64,000 nucleotides of DNA from Micromonospora sediminicola (GCF_900089585.1 NZ_FLRH01000004.1:613001-677000); one strand, 5' to 3'. Shown: positions 34,222 to 42,759, counted from the stretch's first letter. The notes: generated by a model not told the origin, from the sequence alone. Made by a program: numbers and translations.

Positions 34222-34599
34222 TCAGTCCTCCGCGGCGTCGAACGCCTTACGGGCCCTCTCGATCTGCGGCATGTGCGCGTCGGCCCACTCGAGGAGGGCG
34301 TCGACGGGACCGCGCAGCGTCTTGCCCAGCGGGGTGATCCGGTATTCCACCGCGACCGGGCGGGTGGCCACGACGCGGCGTTCGACGATGCCGTTGCGTT
34401 CGAGTCGGCGCAGCGTCGCGGTCAGCGACTTCTGGGTCACGGCCGGAACGGCGCGGCGCAGCTCGTTGAAGCGGCACGGCCGCTCGCACAGCTCGTTGAG
34501 GATGCTGAGCGACCACTTGTCCAGCACCTGGTCGAGCAGGTCGCGGTGGGGCGCGTCGATCCGCAGCTCACCGGCGCGAGGGGCGGTGGTATCGCGCAT
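34222..34599 (-). CDS. HxlR-family transcriptional regulator
   Basis: 125 residues from ATG 34599, chosen because AAGGAGA lies 8 bp upstream. HxlR winged helix: DQVLDKWSLSILNELCERPCRFNEL (read in two parts), VPAVTQKSLTATLRRLERNGIVER, VEYRITPLGKTL. C43-type cysteine in NELCERPC could sense redox or electrophiles. It diverges from the RidA gene across 80 bp, so it probably controls it. Confidence 0.88.
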   Translation of the reverse strand: MRDTTAPRAGELRIDAPHRDLLDQVLDKWSLSILNELCERPCRFNELRRAVPAVTQKSLTATLRRLERNGIVERRVVATRPVAVEYRITPLGKTLRGPVDALLEWADAHMPQIERARKAFDAAED

Positions 34600-34678
34600 G
34601 AAACCAGGTCTCCTTGAAGTGTCCTTCGTCAACTAGGTATCAATGGTAAACCTCAGCACGTCCACCAGAGGAGACATG

Positions 34679-35089
34679 ATGCCGGTCATCCGCTTCAGCC
34701 CCGACGGCCTTCAGCCGCACACGCCCTACGACCACGTGGCGGTGTCCACCGGGTCACGCCACATCCATGTCAGCGGCCAGATCGCCCGACGCGGCGACGG
34801 CACGCCCGTCGCGCCGGGCGACCTGAGCGGACAGGTCGCGCAGGTGCTGCGCAACACCGCCCTCGCCCTCGCCGGCGCCGACGCCTCCTTCGACGACGTG
34901 GTGCGGCTGACCTTCTACGTCACCGGGTGGAAGCCCGAGCGGATCGAGCCGTTCATGGCCGGGATCGAGTCGGTCGCCGAGGAGCTGGGTCTGCCCCGCC
35001 CGCTGCCGCCGGCCTCACTGATCGGCGTGGAGCACCTCTTCGAGCCCGACGTGCTCGTCGAACTGGAGGCGACCGCGATCACGGGGTGA
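34679..35089 (+). CDS. RidA/YjgF-family protein
   Basis: 136 residues from ATG 34679 (an ATG three bases upstream is too near the GAGGAG). The Rid fold is recognisable: VAVSTGSRHIHVSGQIA, LSGQVAQVLRNTALALAGADASFDDVVRLTFYVTGW (in pieces), and a C-terminal ASLIGVEHLFEPDVLVELEATA. Canonical RidA has an Arg in the C-terminal R-x-CV motif for binding enamine/imine intermediates; here the site reads ASLIGVE, so classical deaminase activity is doubtful. It may act in a specific catabolic step under the HxlR regulator. Confidence 0.85.
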   Translation: MPVIRFSPDGLQPHTPYDHVAVSTGSRHIHVSGQIARRGDGTPVAPGDLSGQVAQVLRNTALALAGADASFDDVVRLTFYVTGWKPERIEPFMAGIESVAEELGLPRPLPPASLIGVEHLFEPDVLVELEATAITG

Positions 35090-35198
35090 CCGGACCTCCC
35101 CGAACTTTCTTCGCCGGCGGATGTCGAGAACCGGGGTGGCGGCTTCTACCGGAGGGTGCAGGCACCGACAATCGGTGCTCGGGCGTGAGGAGCGAATC

Positions 35199-35600
35199 GT
35201 GAAGTACATGCTGCTGATGCAGTTCAGCGCCGCCGGGGCCGAGTTCCCGTCCGTCGACACCTGGACGCCGGAGGAGTTCCGCGCCCACATCGACTTCATG
35301 GGCGAGGTCAACGCCAAGCTCGTGGCCGACGGGGAGTTCGTGCAGGGCGAGGGGCTGGGCGGGCCGCAGCAGGCCCGGATCGTGCGGGCCGGCGCGAACG
35401 GCGCGCCGGTGGTCACCGAGGGCCCGTTCGCGGAGACCAAGGAGTTCCTGGCCGGCTTCTGGATCGTCGACTGCGAGACCCCGCAGCGGGCGGCCGAGAT
35501 CGCCGCGTTCATCTCCACCGCGCCCGGCCCGGGCCGACGGCCGCTGAACATGCCGATCGAGGTGCACCCGGTCATGTCCGGCCCGCCGCAGGAGATGTGA
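35199..35600 (+). CDS. YCII/DGPF-domain protein
   Basis: 133 residues from GTG 35199 with AGGAG 8 bp upstream. It has the DGPF-family features VKYMLLMQFS, DFMGEVNAKLVADGEFVQGEGL, TEGPFAETKEFLAGFWIVDC, and PxVEVHPVM. The next gene, an ECF sigma factor, starts inside its stop codon. In actinobacteria DGPF proteins are the hallmark neighbours of ECF42-type sigma factors and may modulate them; the exact biochemical role is unknown. Confidence 0.9.
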   Translation: MKYMLLMQFSAAGAEFPSVDTWTPEEFRAHIDFMGEVNAKLVADGEFVQGEGLGGPQQARIVRAGANGAPVVTEGPFAETKEFLAGFWIVDCETPQRAAEIAAFISTAPGPGRRPLNMPIEVHPVMSGPPQEM

Positions 35601-36859
35601 CGCTGACCGACCACACCGTCGAGGACCTGCTGCGCGAGCTGGCGCCGCAGGTCCTCGGCGTGCTCGCCCGCCGCTTCGGTGACTTCGCCACCGCCGAGGA
35701 CGCGGTGCAGGAGGCGTTGCTGGCGGCGACCCGGCAGTGGCCCGCCGAGGGGGTGCCGGAGCATCCGCGCGGCTGGCTCACGCAGGTCGCGTACCGGCGG
35801 ATGATCGAGCTGGTGCGGGCCGAGACGGCCCGGCGCGACCGGGAGGAACGCGCGGCCCGGCGCTCCGGCGACGACCGGCGGACCGCGCCGGCCGCCGACG
35901 AGCCGCTGACCGGCGAGCGGGACGACACGCTGGTGCTGCTGTTCCTCTGCTGCCACCCGACGCTGAGCACCCCGTCGGCGATCGCGTTGACCCTGCGCGC
36001 GGTGGGCGGCCTGAGCACCGCCGAGATCGCTCGTGCGTTCCTCGTCCCCGAGGCCACCATGGCGCAGCGGATCAGCCGGGCCAAGCAGCGCATCCACGAC
36101 TCCGGGCTGCCCTTCCGGATGCCCGAGCCGGCGGACCGGCAGGCACGCCTGGCCGCCGTGCTGCACGTGCTCTACCTGATCTTCACCGAGGGGCACACCG
36201 CCAGCCTCGGCGACGACCTGCGCCGGGTCGACCTCTCCGAGGAGGCGGTCCGACTGACCCGGGAGATGCGCCGGCTGCTGCCCGACGACAGCGAGGTGGC
36301 CGGGCTGCTCGCCCTGATGCTGCTCACCGACGCGCGCGCCGCCGCCCGGACCGGCCCGTCGGGCGAGTTGATCCCGCTGGCCGAGCAGGACCGCTCCCGC
36401 TGGGACGCCGCCGCGATCGCCGAGGGGACGGCGCTGGTCACCGCCGCGATGGCCCGGGGGCCGGTCGGGCCGTACCAGATCCAGGCCGCGGTCGCCGCGC
36501 TGCACGACGAGGCGCCGAGCGCGGCGGACACCGACTGGCCGCAGATCCTCGCGCTGTACGGCGTGCTGGAGCGCCTCACCGGAAGCCCGGTGGTGGCGCT
36601 CAACCGGGCCGTCGCCACCGCCATGGTGCACGGCCCGGCCGCCGGCCTGGACGCGCTCGCCGGCCTGGCCGGTGACTCCCGGCTGGCCGGCTCGCACCGG
36701 CTCGACGCGGCCCGCGCGCATCTCCACGAGATGGCCGGCGATCGCGACGCCGCGGTGACCCACTACCGGGCCGCCGCCGCGCGCACCACCAGCCGCCCCG
36801 AGCAGGAGTATCTCCAGCTCCGCGCCGCCCACCTGGCCACACCACCCCCTCGGCCCTGA
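35597..36859 (+). CDS. ECF42-type RNA polymerase sigma factor with C-terminal TPR-like extension
   Basis: 420 residues, GTG start overlapping the DGPF stop (GTGA). Sigma-2 region: LARRFGDFATAEDAVQEALLAA and HPRGWLTQVAYRRMIELVR. Sigma-4: LTLRAVGGLSTAEIARAFLVPEATMAQRISRAKQRI (read in halves). The 200-residue C-terminal extension with LHVLYLIFTEGHTAS and RLTREMRRLLPD is typical of ECF42, which lacks a separate anti-sigma factor and uses this extension for activity. The DGPF gene is its usual partner and likely target. Confidence 0.9.
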   Translation: MTLTDHTVEDLLRELAPQVLGVLARRFGDFATAEDAVQEALLAATRQWPAEGVPEHPRGWLTQVAYRRMIELVRAETARRDREERAARRSGDDRRTAPAADEPLTGERDDTLVLLFLCCHPTLSTPSAIALTLRAVGGLSTAEIARAFLVPEATMAQRISRAKQRIHDSGLPFRMPEPADRQARLAAVLHVLYLIFTEGHTASLGDDLRRVDLSEEAVRLTREMRRLLPDDSEVAGLLALMLLTDARAAARTGPSGELIPLAEQDRSRWDAAAIAEGTALVTAAMARGPVGPYQIQAAVAALHDEAPSAADTDWPQILALYGVLERLTGSPVVALNRAVATAMVHGPAAGLDALAGLAGDSRLAGSHRLDAARAHLHEMAGDRDAAVTHYRAAAARTTSRPEQEYLQLRAAHLATPPPRP

Positions 36860-36861
36860 GC

Positions 36862-36884
36862 CAGGAGTTTGCGTCGGACTCCTG
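36862..36884. terminator. Short hairpin between converging genes
   Basis: CAGGAGT and ACTCCTG pair around a 9-nt loop, right after the sigma factor stop and before the end of the next minus-strand gene. Weak but well placed as a terminator. Confidence 0.5.
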
Positions 36885-36889
36885 AGTCG

Positions 36890-37462
36890 TCAGGCGGTGG
36901 GGCGGGGGGTGGTGGCGCCGCGCAGGGCCAGGGCGACGGTGGCGAACAGGGCCGCGCCGCAGCCGACGCCGGAGACCAGGGCGACCGTGGCGGCGCTGCC
37001 GCCGAGCGCGTGGACCAGGAAGCCGGCGATGCCGAGCGCGGTCATCACGGCGCCGAGCCAGTGGTAGCGCGGCATCCGCCAGACCGCGGCGAGGCCGAAG
37101 AAGTGCACACCCACCACCACCGCGACCCACGCGACCGCCACCTCGGGCCGGTCCAGCACGTTGTTGATCACGGACAGGCCGCCGAAGAGGGCGACCGCCT
37201 CCAGCGCCACCACGAGCCAGTAGCGGCGGTCCATGAAGGCCGCCGCCTCCCGCTCCGGTGCGGGCGTCTCCCGGCGGGCGACCCGGAACAGGCCGACCAG
37301 GAGCAGCGCGGCCACCAGCAGGCCGGCCACCCGCACCACGAGCGGCCACGGCGCGGGCAGACCACCGCTGTTGACCAGGACGAAGACGGTCCCGAACGAG
37401 ATCGCCACCAGCGAGCCGATCACGAGCCCCGACGGTCGTCCCCTGGTCCCCGGCGTGCTCAT
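36890..37462 (-). CDS. Hypothetical multi-TM membrane protein
   Basis: 190 residues with about six hydrophobic helices: near 13-30, 40-60, 82-100, 105-125, 134-152 and 157-180. Polar segments are few; ARRETPAPEREAAAFMDRRYW is the longest. No family motif recognised. Similar small integral membrane proteins are common in actinomycete chromosomes. Divergent from the STAND ATPase gene, no clear functional link. Confidence 0.7.
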   Translation of the reverse strand: MSTPGTRGRPSGLVIGSLVAISFGTVFVLVNSGGLPAPWPLVVRVAGLLVAALLLVGLFRVARRETPAPEREAAAFMDRRYWLVVALEAVALFGGLSVINNVLDRPEVAVAWVAVVVGVHFFGLAAVWRMPRYHWLGAVMTALGIAGFLVHALGGSAATVALVSGVGCGAALFATVALALRGATTPRPTA

Positions 37463-37605
37463 CGTGTCCCCTCCCGACGATCGCGCCGTCCGGTCGGCCC
37501 GGCGCGCGGCAGATCGTACGGCAGGCCGTGCCCCGCACCCGCATCCGCGACCCGAACTCCTCGATCACACCGCTTGGGGGCGGTGGGTACGGTGCGGTGG
37601 TGTCC

Positions 37606-39795
37606 ATGCACTGGGGACGGTGGTTGCGGCGAGGGCTGCTGGTCGTGGTGGTCGGGTCGACGGCGGCGCTCATCGGCTGGTCGCTGGTGGCCGACGGCAA
37701 GACGCCGGTCGCGGTGGTCTCCGGTGCGCTGGCCGCGCTGGCGACGATGTTCGTGCCGCCCGTGGTGACGGCGCTGAGGCCGGGCAGGACGTCGCACCGG
37801 AGTGGTCCCGTGCCGGCGCGCGTGTTCGGCGCGGTGCCTCGGGTGGCGTGGCACTTCCAGCCCCGGCCGGCGGAGGTCAAAGCGTTGCGGCGGGCGCTGA
37901 AGAGCCAGGGCCGGGCCGCGTTGGTGGCGTTGGCCGGGCAGCGCGGCGCGGGCAAGTCCCAGTTGGCCGCCGAGTACGCGCGGCAGTGCGTCGCGGACGG
38001 CTACGACCTGGTGGCGTGGCTCAACGCCGAGGGCGGCGCGACGGTCGAGCTGGCCCTGCTGGCCGAACATCTCGGGCTCCGGACCGGGGCCGAGCAGACG
38101 CCGCCCGAGTTGGCCACGGCGGTGACCCGGTGGCTCAGCGATGGCGGCCGGGCCCGCCGGCTCGTGGTGTTCGACAACGTCGACGACCCGGACGCGGTCG
38201 CGCCGTTCCTGCCCGGACCGGGCGGTGCCACGGTGTTGATCACGAGCAACCGGCAGGAGTTCGCGGCCATGCCCGGCGTGACCGTCGTCCCGGTGGGACT
38301 GTTCAGCCCGGAGCAGGGGCGGCGTTTCCTGCACGAGGCGACCGGGCTGCCGGACGGCGGGGACGCCGGCGAGGTCGGCGAGCAGTTGGGCTGGCTGCCG
38401 TTGGGCCTCGCGCAGGCCGCCGCGTACGTCGTGCGCAACCGGCTCTCGTACCGCCGCTATCTGGCGGCGTTGGACGGGCAGAACCTCGACGCCACGCTGC
38501 GCCGTCAGGCTGGCACCGACCATCCCGGGGTGCTCAAGGCCACGCGGTTGAGCGTGGCCGGGCTGACCGCCGACGATCCCGACGGAGACGCGGTACGCCT
38601 GTTGACCGTACTGGCGCTGCTGTCGCCGGACGGCGTCAGCCGGGAGATGCTCGTCGCCGGCGCCGACGGGCTGGGCCTGACCGGAGGGGTGGGGCGGGCC
38701 CTGGACCTGCTCGCCGGCGCGTCACTCGTCACGCTCGGCGGTGTGGTGGAGGACGAGCGGGGTCGCGACCGCGTGGTCGTGACGGTCCACCGGTTGACCG
38801 CCCGGGTGATCCGCGAGCTGGCCAGCAGGGCGGATGCCACACCACCGCTGGCGGACGCGGTCGCCGCCGCGACCGGCCTGCTGGACCGGCTCACCGGCGC
38901 CCTGCCCTCGGTGCAGGTCGCGCGCCGCCGGGCCGAGGTCGACGAGCTCGTCGCGCACACCCTGGCGCTGCGCGAGCACGCCACCGACGTGCCGCCGCTG
39001 AGTCAACTCGGCTGGGCGGCCGGTGCGTTGCAGGCCGCCGGCGACCTGGTCCGCGCCGTGACGCTGTCGGAGCAGCTGCTCGCCGACCACGAGCGCGTTC
39101 TGGGCGCGGAACACCCGGACACCCTGAGGTCCCGCAACAGCCTCGCGATCGCCTACCGGGTGGCCGGCCGCATCGACCTGGCCGTCGCCGCGCACGAGCG
39201 GAGCCTCGACGAGGTCGAGCGGATCCTCGGCCGGGACCACCCCGAGGCCTGGGCTTCCCGCAACAACCTCGCCGTCAGCTACCGCCTGGCCGGCCGCGCC
39301 GAACAGGCCGTCACCCTGCTCGAACAGACTCTCGACGAATTCGACCGGATCCTCGGACCCGACCATCCGAACACCCTGAAGGCCCGGGGCAACCTCGCCA
39401 ACGCCTACGGATCGGCAGGTCGCATCGAACAGGCCGTCGCGATGCACGAGCGGAACCTCGCCGAGGCCGAGCGGATCCTCGGACCCGATCACCCGGACAC
39501 CCTGAAGTCCCGCAACAACCTCGCCAACGCCTACCGGGCGGCGGGCCGCGCCGAGGAGGCGATCGTCCTGCACGAGCAGACCCTCGCGGACCGCGTCCGG
39601 GTCCTCGGACCCGATCACCCGGACACGCTGAAGTCCCGCAGCAATCTCGCCAGCGCCTGCCAGAAGGCGGGCCAGGTGGATCGCGCCGTCGCCCTGTACG
39701 CGCAGACGCTCGCGCACTGCGAGCGCGTCCTGGGACACGACCACCCCCTGACCGGCACGGTTCGTCGCCGGCTCACCCGGTTGGGGCGACGTTAG
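37606..39795 (+). CDS. Membrane-anchored NB-ARC (STAND) ATPase with TPR repeats
   Basis: 729 residues from ATG 37606 (GTG 37600 also possible). Two TM helices at about 9-29 and 32-55, then an NB-ARC module: Walker A GQRGAGKS (111-118), Walker B RLVVFDNVDD, sensor VLITSNRQ, GLPL-like WLPLGLAQAAAY. A winged-helix region follows. The C-terminal 230 residues hold five 42-residue TPRs with consensus LGPDHPDTLKSRNNLANAY..AGR. STAND proteins are switch ATPases in which TPRs sense a ligand; several act in phage defence or signalling. No effector domain is fused, so the output is unknown. Confidence 0.85.
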   Translation: MHWGRWLRRGLLVVVVGSTAALIGWSLVADGKTPVAVVSGALAALATMFVPPVVTALRPGRTSHRSGPVPARVFGAVPRVAWHFQPRPAEVKALRRALKSQGRAALVALAGQRGAGKSQLAAEYARQCVADGYDLVAWLNAEGGATVELALLAEHLGLRTGAEQTPPELATAVTRWLSDGGRARRLVVFDNVDDPDAVAPFLPGPGGATVLITSNRQEFAAMPGVTVVPVGLFSPEQGRRFLHEATGLPDGGDAGEVGEQLGWLPLGLAQAAAYVVRNRLSYRRYLAALDGQNLDATLRRQAGTDHPGVLKATRLSVAGLTADDPDGDAVRLLTVLALLSPDGVSREMLVAGADGLGLTGGVGRALDLLAGASLVTLGGVVEDERGRDRVVVTVHRLTARVIRELASRADATPPLADAVAAATGLLDRLTGALPSVQVARRRAEVDELVAHTLALREHATDVPPLSQLGWAAGALQAAGDLVRAVTLSEQLLADHERVLGAEHPDTLRSRNSLAIAYRVAGRIDLAVAAHERSLDEVERILGRDHPEAWASRNNLAVSYRLAGRAEQAVTLLEQTLDEFDRILGPDHPNTLKARGNLANAYGSAGRIEQAVAMHERNLAEAERILGPDHPDTLKSRNNLANAYRAAGRAEEAIVLHEQTLADRVRVLGPDHPDTLKSRSNLASACQKAGQVDRAVALYAQTLAHCERVLGHDHPLTGTVRRRLTRLGRR
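39109..39770 (+). repeat. Tandem 126-bp repeats coding for TPR units
   Basis: Five units of 126 bp encode the TPRs. Units around 39350-39660 are nearly identical at DNA level (for example ATCCTCGGACCCGA then CACCCGGACACC), pointing to recent duplication or gene conversion. Confidence 0.8.
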
Positions 39796-39815
39796 CGCCG
39801 CCCTCGCCGACCGGA

Positions 39816-39849
39816 CCGGTGGCCGGGCCCGTGCGGACCCGGCCACCGG
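39816..39849. terminator. Bidirectional terminator hairpin
   Basis: CCGGTGGCCGGG and CCCGGCCACCGG form a 12-bp stem around a 10-nt loop between the converging STAND and mannanase genes. Confidence 0.8.
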
Positions 39850-39862
39850 CGTACCCGGTCGG

Positions 39863-41251
39863 TCAGCTCGCGGCGCAGGTCACCGCCGGCACGGCGTTGG
39901 TGCCGTTCCAGCTGGCGATGAAGCCGAAGCTGGTGCTGGCGCCGGCGCCCAGCCGGCCGTTGTAGTCCACGTTGCGGGCGGTGTACGCCGACCCGCTGTT
40001 GCTGACCGTGGCGTTCCACGACTGGCTGACGGCCTGGCCGTTGGTGAACGTCCACTTCGTGGTCCAGCCGGTGATCGCGGCGGACCCCGCGGTCACCTTG
40101 ACCTCGCCCTGGAAACCGCCCTGCCACGAGTTGACGACGGTGTACGTGGCGGTGCAGCCACCGGCCGGCGGGGGCGTGGTGGTCGGCGGCGTGGTCGGGC
40201 TGGGGCTGGTGGTCGGGCTGGGGCTCGTGGTCGGGGTCGGGCTGGTGGTGGGGCTGGGCGAGCTGCCGGCGAAGACGGACGCCTCCCGGGCGGTCGCGGC
40301 GATGCCGTTGGCCCCGTTGAAGATGCGCTGGCCCCAGCTGGTGAGCTGGGCCGGGTTGAAGCCGGTGGTCATGTCGAGGTATTCGACGCCGCCGCCGTTG
40401 CCGCTCCACGACCAGCCCAGGTAGCCGATGCCGTTGGCCTGGCTGTAGGACATGATCGCGTCCTCGTCGGGGTTGCCGTCGGAGTGGTTGAACCCGAACT
40501 CACCGACCACGATCGGCAGCCCGGCGGAGCGGAACCGCCCCAGGTAGTCGCTGATCTCGGCGGCGGTGTCGAAGACGCCGTACATGTGGATGGAGAAGAC
40601 GGTGTTGCGCTGCGGGTCGGCGTTGAACACGGTGCCGGCGTTGTCGCGCATGGTGAACGACCAGTCCTGGCCCCAGTTCGGCCCGTCCACCATGATCGTG
40701 TGGGTGAGGCCGCCGGCGCGCAGCCGCTTGATCGCGTTCGAGGTGTCGGTGGTCCAGGCGCTGTAGCCCTGGTTGCCGAACGGCTCGTTGCCGATGTTGA
40801 CGATGACGTACTTCTCCTGGCCCTTAAGCACGTCGGCGATGCTCAGCCAGTAGTCGGTGGCCCGGGCCAGCGTGGTGGCGGCGCCGTCCTCGCCGTAGCC
40901 GGTGGTGTCGTGCACCTCCAGCACGCAGATCAGCCGGTTGGCCTTGCACAGCGAGATCACGTTGGCCACGTCGGCGGCGCTGTTCTTGGTCCAGCGGTCG
41001 CCGCTGCCCAGCACCACCCGGACCGTGTTGGCGCCGAGCGCCTTGATGTTGGCGAACGAGCTGGTCTGCTGCGGGTACCAGGTGTGCGCGTGGTTGACCC
41101 CGCGCATGACGAACTCGGTGCCGTTGGCGTCGTAGAGCCGCCCGTTCGAGACGGAGAAACCGGCGGCGGCGTGCGCCGGCTGCCCGAAGGCGAAGACGGC
41201 GGCGAGGGCCGTCAGCAGGGCGGCGCCCGCGACGGAGAGCATCTTCTTCAT
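39863..41251 (-). CDS. Secreted GH5 endo-beta-mannanase with CBM2
   Basis: 462 residues. Signal peptide 1-29 (MKKMLSVAGAALLTALAAVF..QPAHAAA). GH5 catalytic domain about 30-315: VMRGVNHAHTWYP, GANTVRVVLGSGDRW, acid/base E156 in VNIGNEPFGN, nucleophile E251 in VVGEFGFNHS; the HAHTWYP segment is what I recognise from actinomycete GH5_8 mannanases. A Ser/Pro/Thr linker (about 318-358) leads to a CBM2 (CTATYTVVNSWQGGFQGEV to the final C). It should cut beta-mannan outside the cell, feeding oligosaccharides to the alpha-galactosidase/importer genes. Confidence 0.88.
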   Translation of the reverse strand: MKKMLSVAGAALLTALAAVFAFGQPAHAAAGFSVSNGRLYDANGTEFVMRGVNHAHTWYPQQTSSFANIKALGANTVRVVLGSGDRWTKNSAADVANVISLCKANRLICVLEVHDTTGYGEDGAATTLARATDYWLSIADVLKGQEKYVIVNIGNEPFGNQGYSAWTTDTSNAIKRLRAGGLTHTIMVDGPNWGQDWSFTMRDNAGTVFNADPQRNTVFSIHMYGVFDTAAEISDYLGRFRSAGLPIVVGEFGFNHSDGNPDEDAIMSYSQANGIGYLGWSWSGNGGGVEYLDMTTGFNPAQLTSWGQRIFNGANGIAATAREASVFAGSSPSPTTSPTPTTSPSPTTSPSPTTPPTTTPPPAGGCTATYTVVNSWQGGFQGEVKVTAGSAAITGWTTKWTFTNGQAVSQSWNATVSNSGSAYTARNVDYNGRLGAGASTSFGFIASWNGTNAVPAVTCAAS

Positions 41252-41395
41252 GGCTGTCCTCAGGGGAAGGTGTCACCCCGTGCCCGAGCGGGGGTGCGGT
41301 GATGGTGACGAGGCGGTGGCGGCTGAGCCCGACAGCCGCGCCCGTGACTCCCGGCGGACGCCGGCATCAGCGTAGGCCGATGGGACGCGGAAGGC

Positions 41396-41406
41396 AACCG
41401 GTTAAG
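41396..41406. promoter_or_regulatory. Candidate operator copy 1 (AACCGGTTAAG)
   Basis: Contains the perfect 8-bp palindrome AACCGGTT, 145 bp upstream of the mannanase start. LacI-family operators often have a central CG and this shape. Confidence 0.5.
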
Positions 41407-41485
41407 TCCTGCGGCGACCCGTGCCGTCACGGGCCGCCGCAGGGGCGGTCATCCCCACCACAGGATGGTGCGCCGTCCCGGTCTG

Positions 41486-41496
41486 AACCGGTTAAG
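41486..41496. promoter_or_regulatory. Candidate operator copy 2 (AACCGGTTAAG)
   Basis: Identical 11-bp copy 90 bp from copy 1 and about 120 bp upstream of the F420 oxidoreductase. Two spaced copies would allow looping or dual-promoter control. Confidence 0.5.
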
Positions 41497-41613
41497 CCGG
41501 ACTGTAGGCAGCATCCGGCGCGGCGTCAAGACGATCGCCCGGGAAGCGGACACCCGGGTTGATCCGCCTGAGGCGGGGTATCCGGAGACGATCCACCCGG
41601 AAGGAGATGCGCC

Positions 41614-42576
41614 ATGGTGAACGTCGGCTACACCCTGATGTGCGAGCAGGCCGGCCCGAAGGAGCTGGTGGACCACGCCATCCGCGCCGAGGCCGCCGGC
41701 TTCGACCACCTGGTCATGTCCGACCACTACTACCCCTGGCTGGAGTCGCAGGGCCACTCGCCGTACGCCTGGTCGGTGCTCGGCGCGGTCGCGCACGCCA
41801 CCAGCCGACCCGAGCTGCTGTCGTTCGTCACCTGCCCGATCCGGCGCTACCACCCGGCGGTGGTGGCGCAGAAGGCCAGCACCATCGGGGTGCTCTCGGA
41901 CGGTCGGTTCACGCTCGGCCTCGGCGCCGGGGAGAACCTCAACGAGCACGTGGTGGGCGGGTGGCCGCACGTGCAGCAGCGGCACGAGATGTTCGAGGAG
42001 GCGCTCCAGATCATCCGGCCGTTGCTCAACGGCGAGACGCTGACGTTCTCCGGCAACCACTTCGACGTGCCCGACGCGTACGTCTGGGACCGGCCGGAGC
42101 GACCGGTGCCGATGGCGGTGGCCGCGTCCGGTCGGCAGTCGGCGACGCTGGCCGCGGAGTACGCGGACGCCATGATCGCCACCGACCCGCTGTCCCACCT
42201 CGTCGACATGTACGACGAGGCCGGCGGCGCGGGCCGTCCCCGCTACGGACAGGTCGCCATCTGCTACGGCCCGGACGAAGCCGAGTGCCGCAAGATCGTG
42301 CACGACCAGTTCCGCTGGTTCGGCATGGGCTGGAAGGTCAACGCCGACCTGCCCGGCCCGGACGCGTTCGCCGCGGCCACCCAGTTCGTCCGCGAGGAGG
42401 ACGTGGCCGAGGGCATCTCCTGCGGCCCGGACGTCGACCGGCACGTCGAGGCGTTCAAGAAGTTCGTCGACGCCGGGTTCACCCACGTGGCGCTGGTCCA
42501 GGTGGGCGGCGAGAGCCAGCCGATGTTCCTCGACTGGGCGCAGGAGGAACTGCTGCCCCGGCTGCGCGAGCTGTGA
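41614..42576 (+). CDS. F420-dependent LLM-class oxidoreductase (TIGR03557 type)
   Basis: 320 residues, ATG start with GAAGGAG upstream. Luciferase-like TIM barrel: VGYTLMCEQAGPKELVDHA, GFDHLVMSDHYYPW, QGHSPYAWSVLGAVA, LGLGAGENLNEHVVG, VAASGRQSATLAAEYADAMI. This pattern is of F420-dependent glucose-6-phosphate-dehydrogenase-like enzymes (TIGR03557). Substrate unknown. Monocistronic, followed by a perfect hairpin. Confidence 0.88.
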   Translation: MVNVGYTLMCEQAGPKELVDHAIRAEAAGFDHLVMSDHYYPWLESQGHSPYAWSVLGAVAHATSRPELLSFVTCPIRRYHPAVVAQKASTIGVLSDGRFTLGLGAGENLNEHVVGGWPHVQQRHEMFEEALQIIRPLLNGETLTFSGNHFDVPDAYVWDRPERPVPMAVAASGRQSATLAAEYADAMIATDPLSHLVDMYDEAGGAGRPRYGQVAICYGPDEAECRKIVHDQFRWFGMGWKVNADLPGPDAFAAATQFVREEDVAEGISCGPDVDRHVEAFKKFVDAGFTHVALVQVGGESQPMFLDWAQEELLPRLREL

Positions 42577-42579
42577 CCC

Positions 42580-42618
42580 GCTCGGGCGTTGCCGCGGCAC
42601 TCGCGGCAACGCCCGAGC
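42580..42618 (+). terminator. Perfect 17-bp hairpin terminator
   Basis: GCTCGGGCGTTGCCGCG and its exact complement flank a 5-nt loop 3 bp after the F420 oxidoreductase stop. Confidence 0.85.
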
Positions 42619-42639
42619 CTGCTGCGAGGAGCTGATGTC

Positions 42640-42759
42640 ATGCGTATCGGAAACACCGAGATCCGACCCGCCGGCGGCGGGTTCGGCTGCCTCCTGATGA
42701 TCCTCTTCTCGATCGTCGCGTCGGTGGTGCTCACCGTCCTGCTCAACCTGGTCCTGTAG
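42640..42759 (+). CDS. 39-residue single-TM small membrane protein
   Basis: From ATG 42640, with GAGGAG 8 bp upstream, 39 codons: a polar N-terminus MRIGNTEIRPAGGGFGC followed by one TM helix (LLMILFSIVASVVLTVLLNL). I recognise the same short sequence pattern from other actinomycete genomes. Function unknown. It sits between a terminator and the GAP-family gene, 41 bp upstream of it, perhaps in one transcript. Confidence 0.75.
   Translation: MRIGNTEIRPAGGGFGCLLMILFSIVASVVLTVLLNLVL

Larger units (their letters stand above)
41252..41613. other. 362-bp divergent promoter region of mannanase and F420 oxidoreductase
   Basis: No gene found. It holds two copies of an 11-bp element, AACCGGTTAAG, at 41396-41406 and 41486-41496, spaced 90 bp. 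An RBS-like AAGGAG lies just before 41614. The mannanase start is preceded on its strand by GAGGACAGCC. No other structured element seen. Confidence 0.6.
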
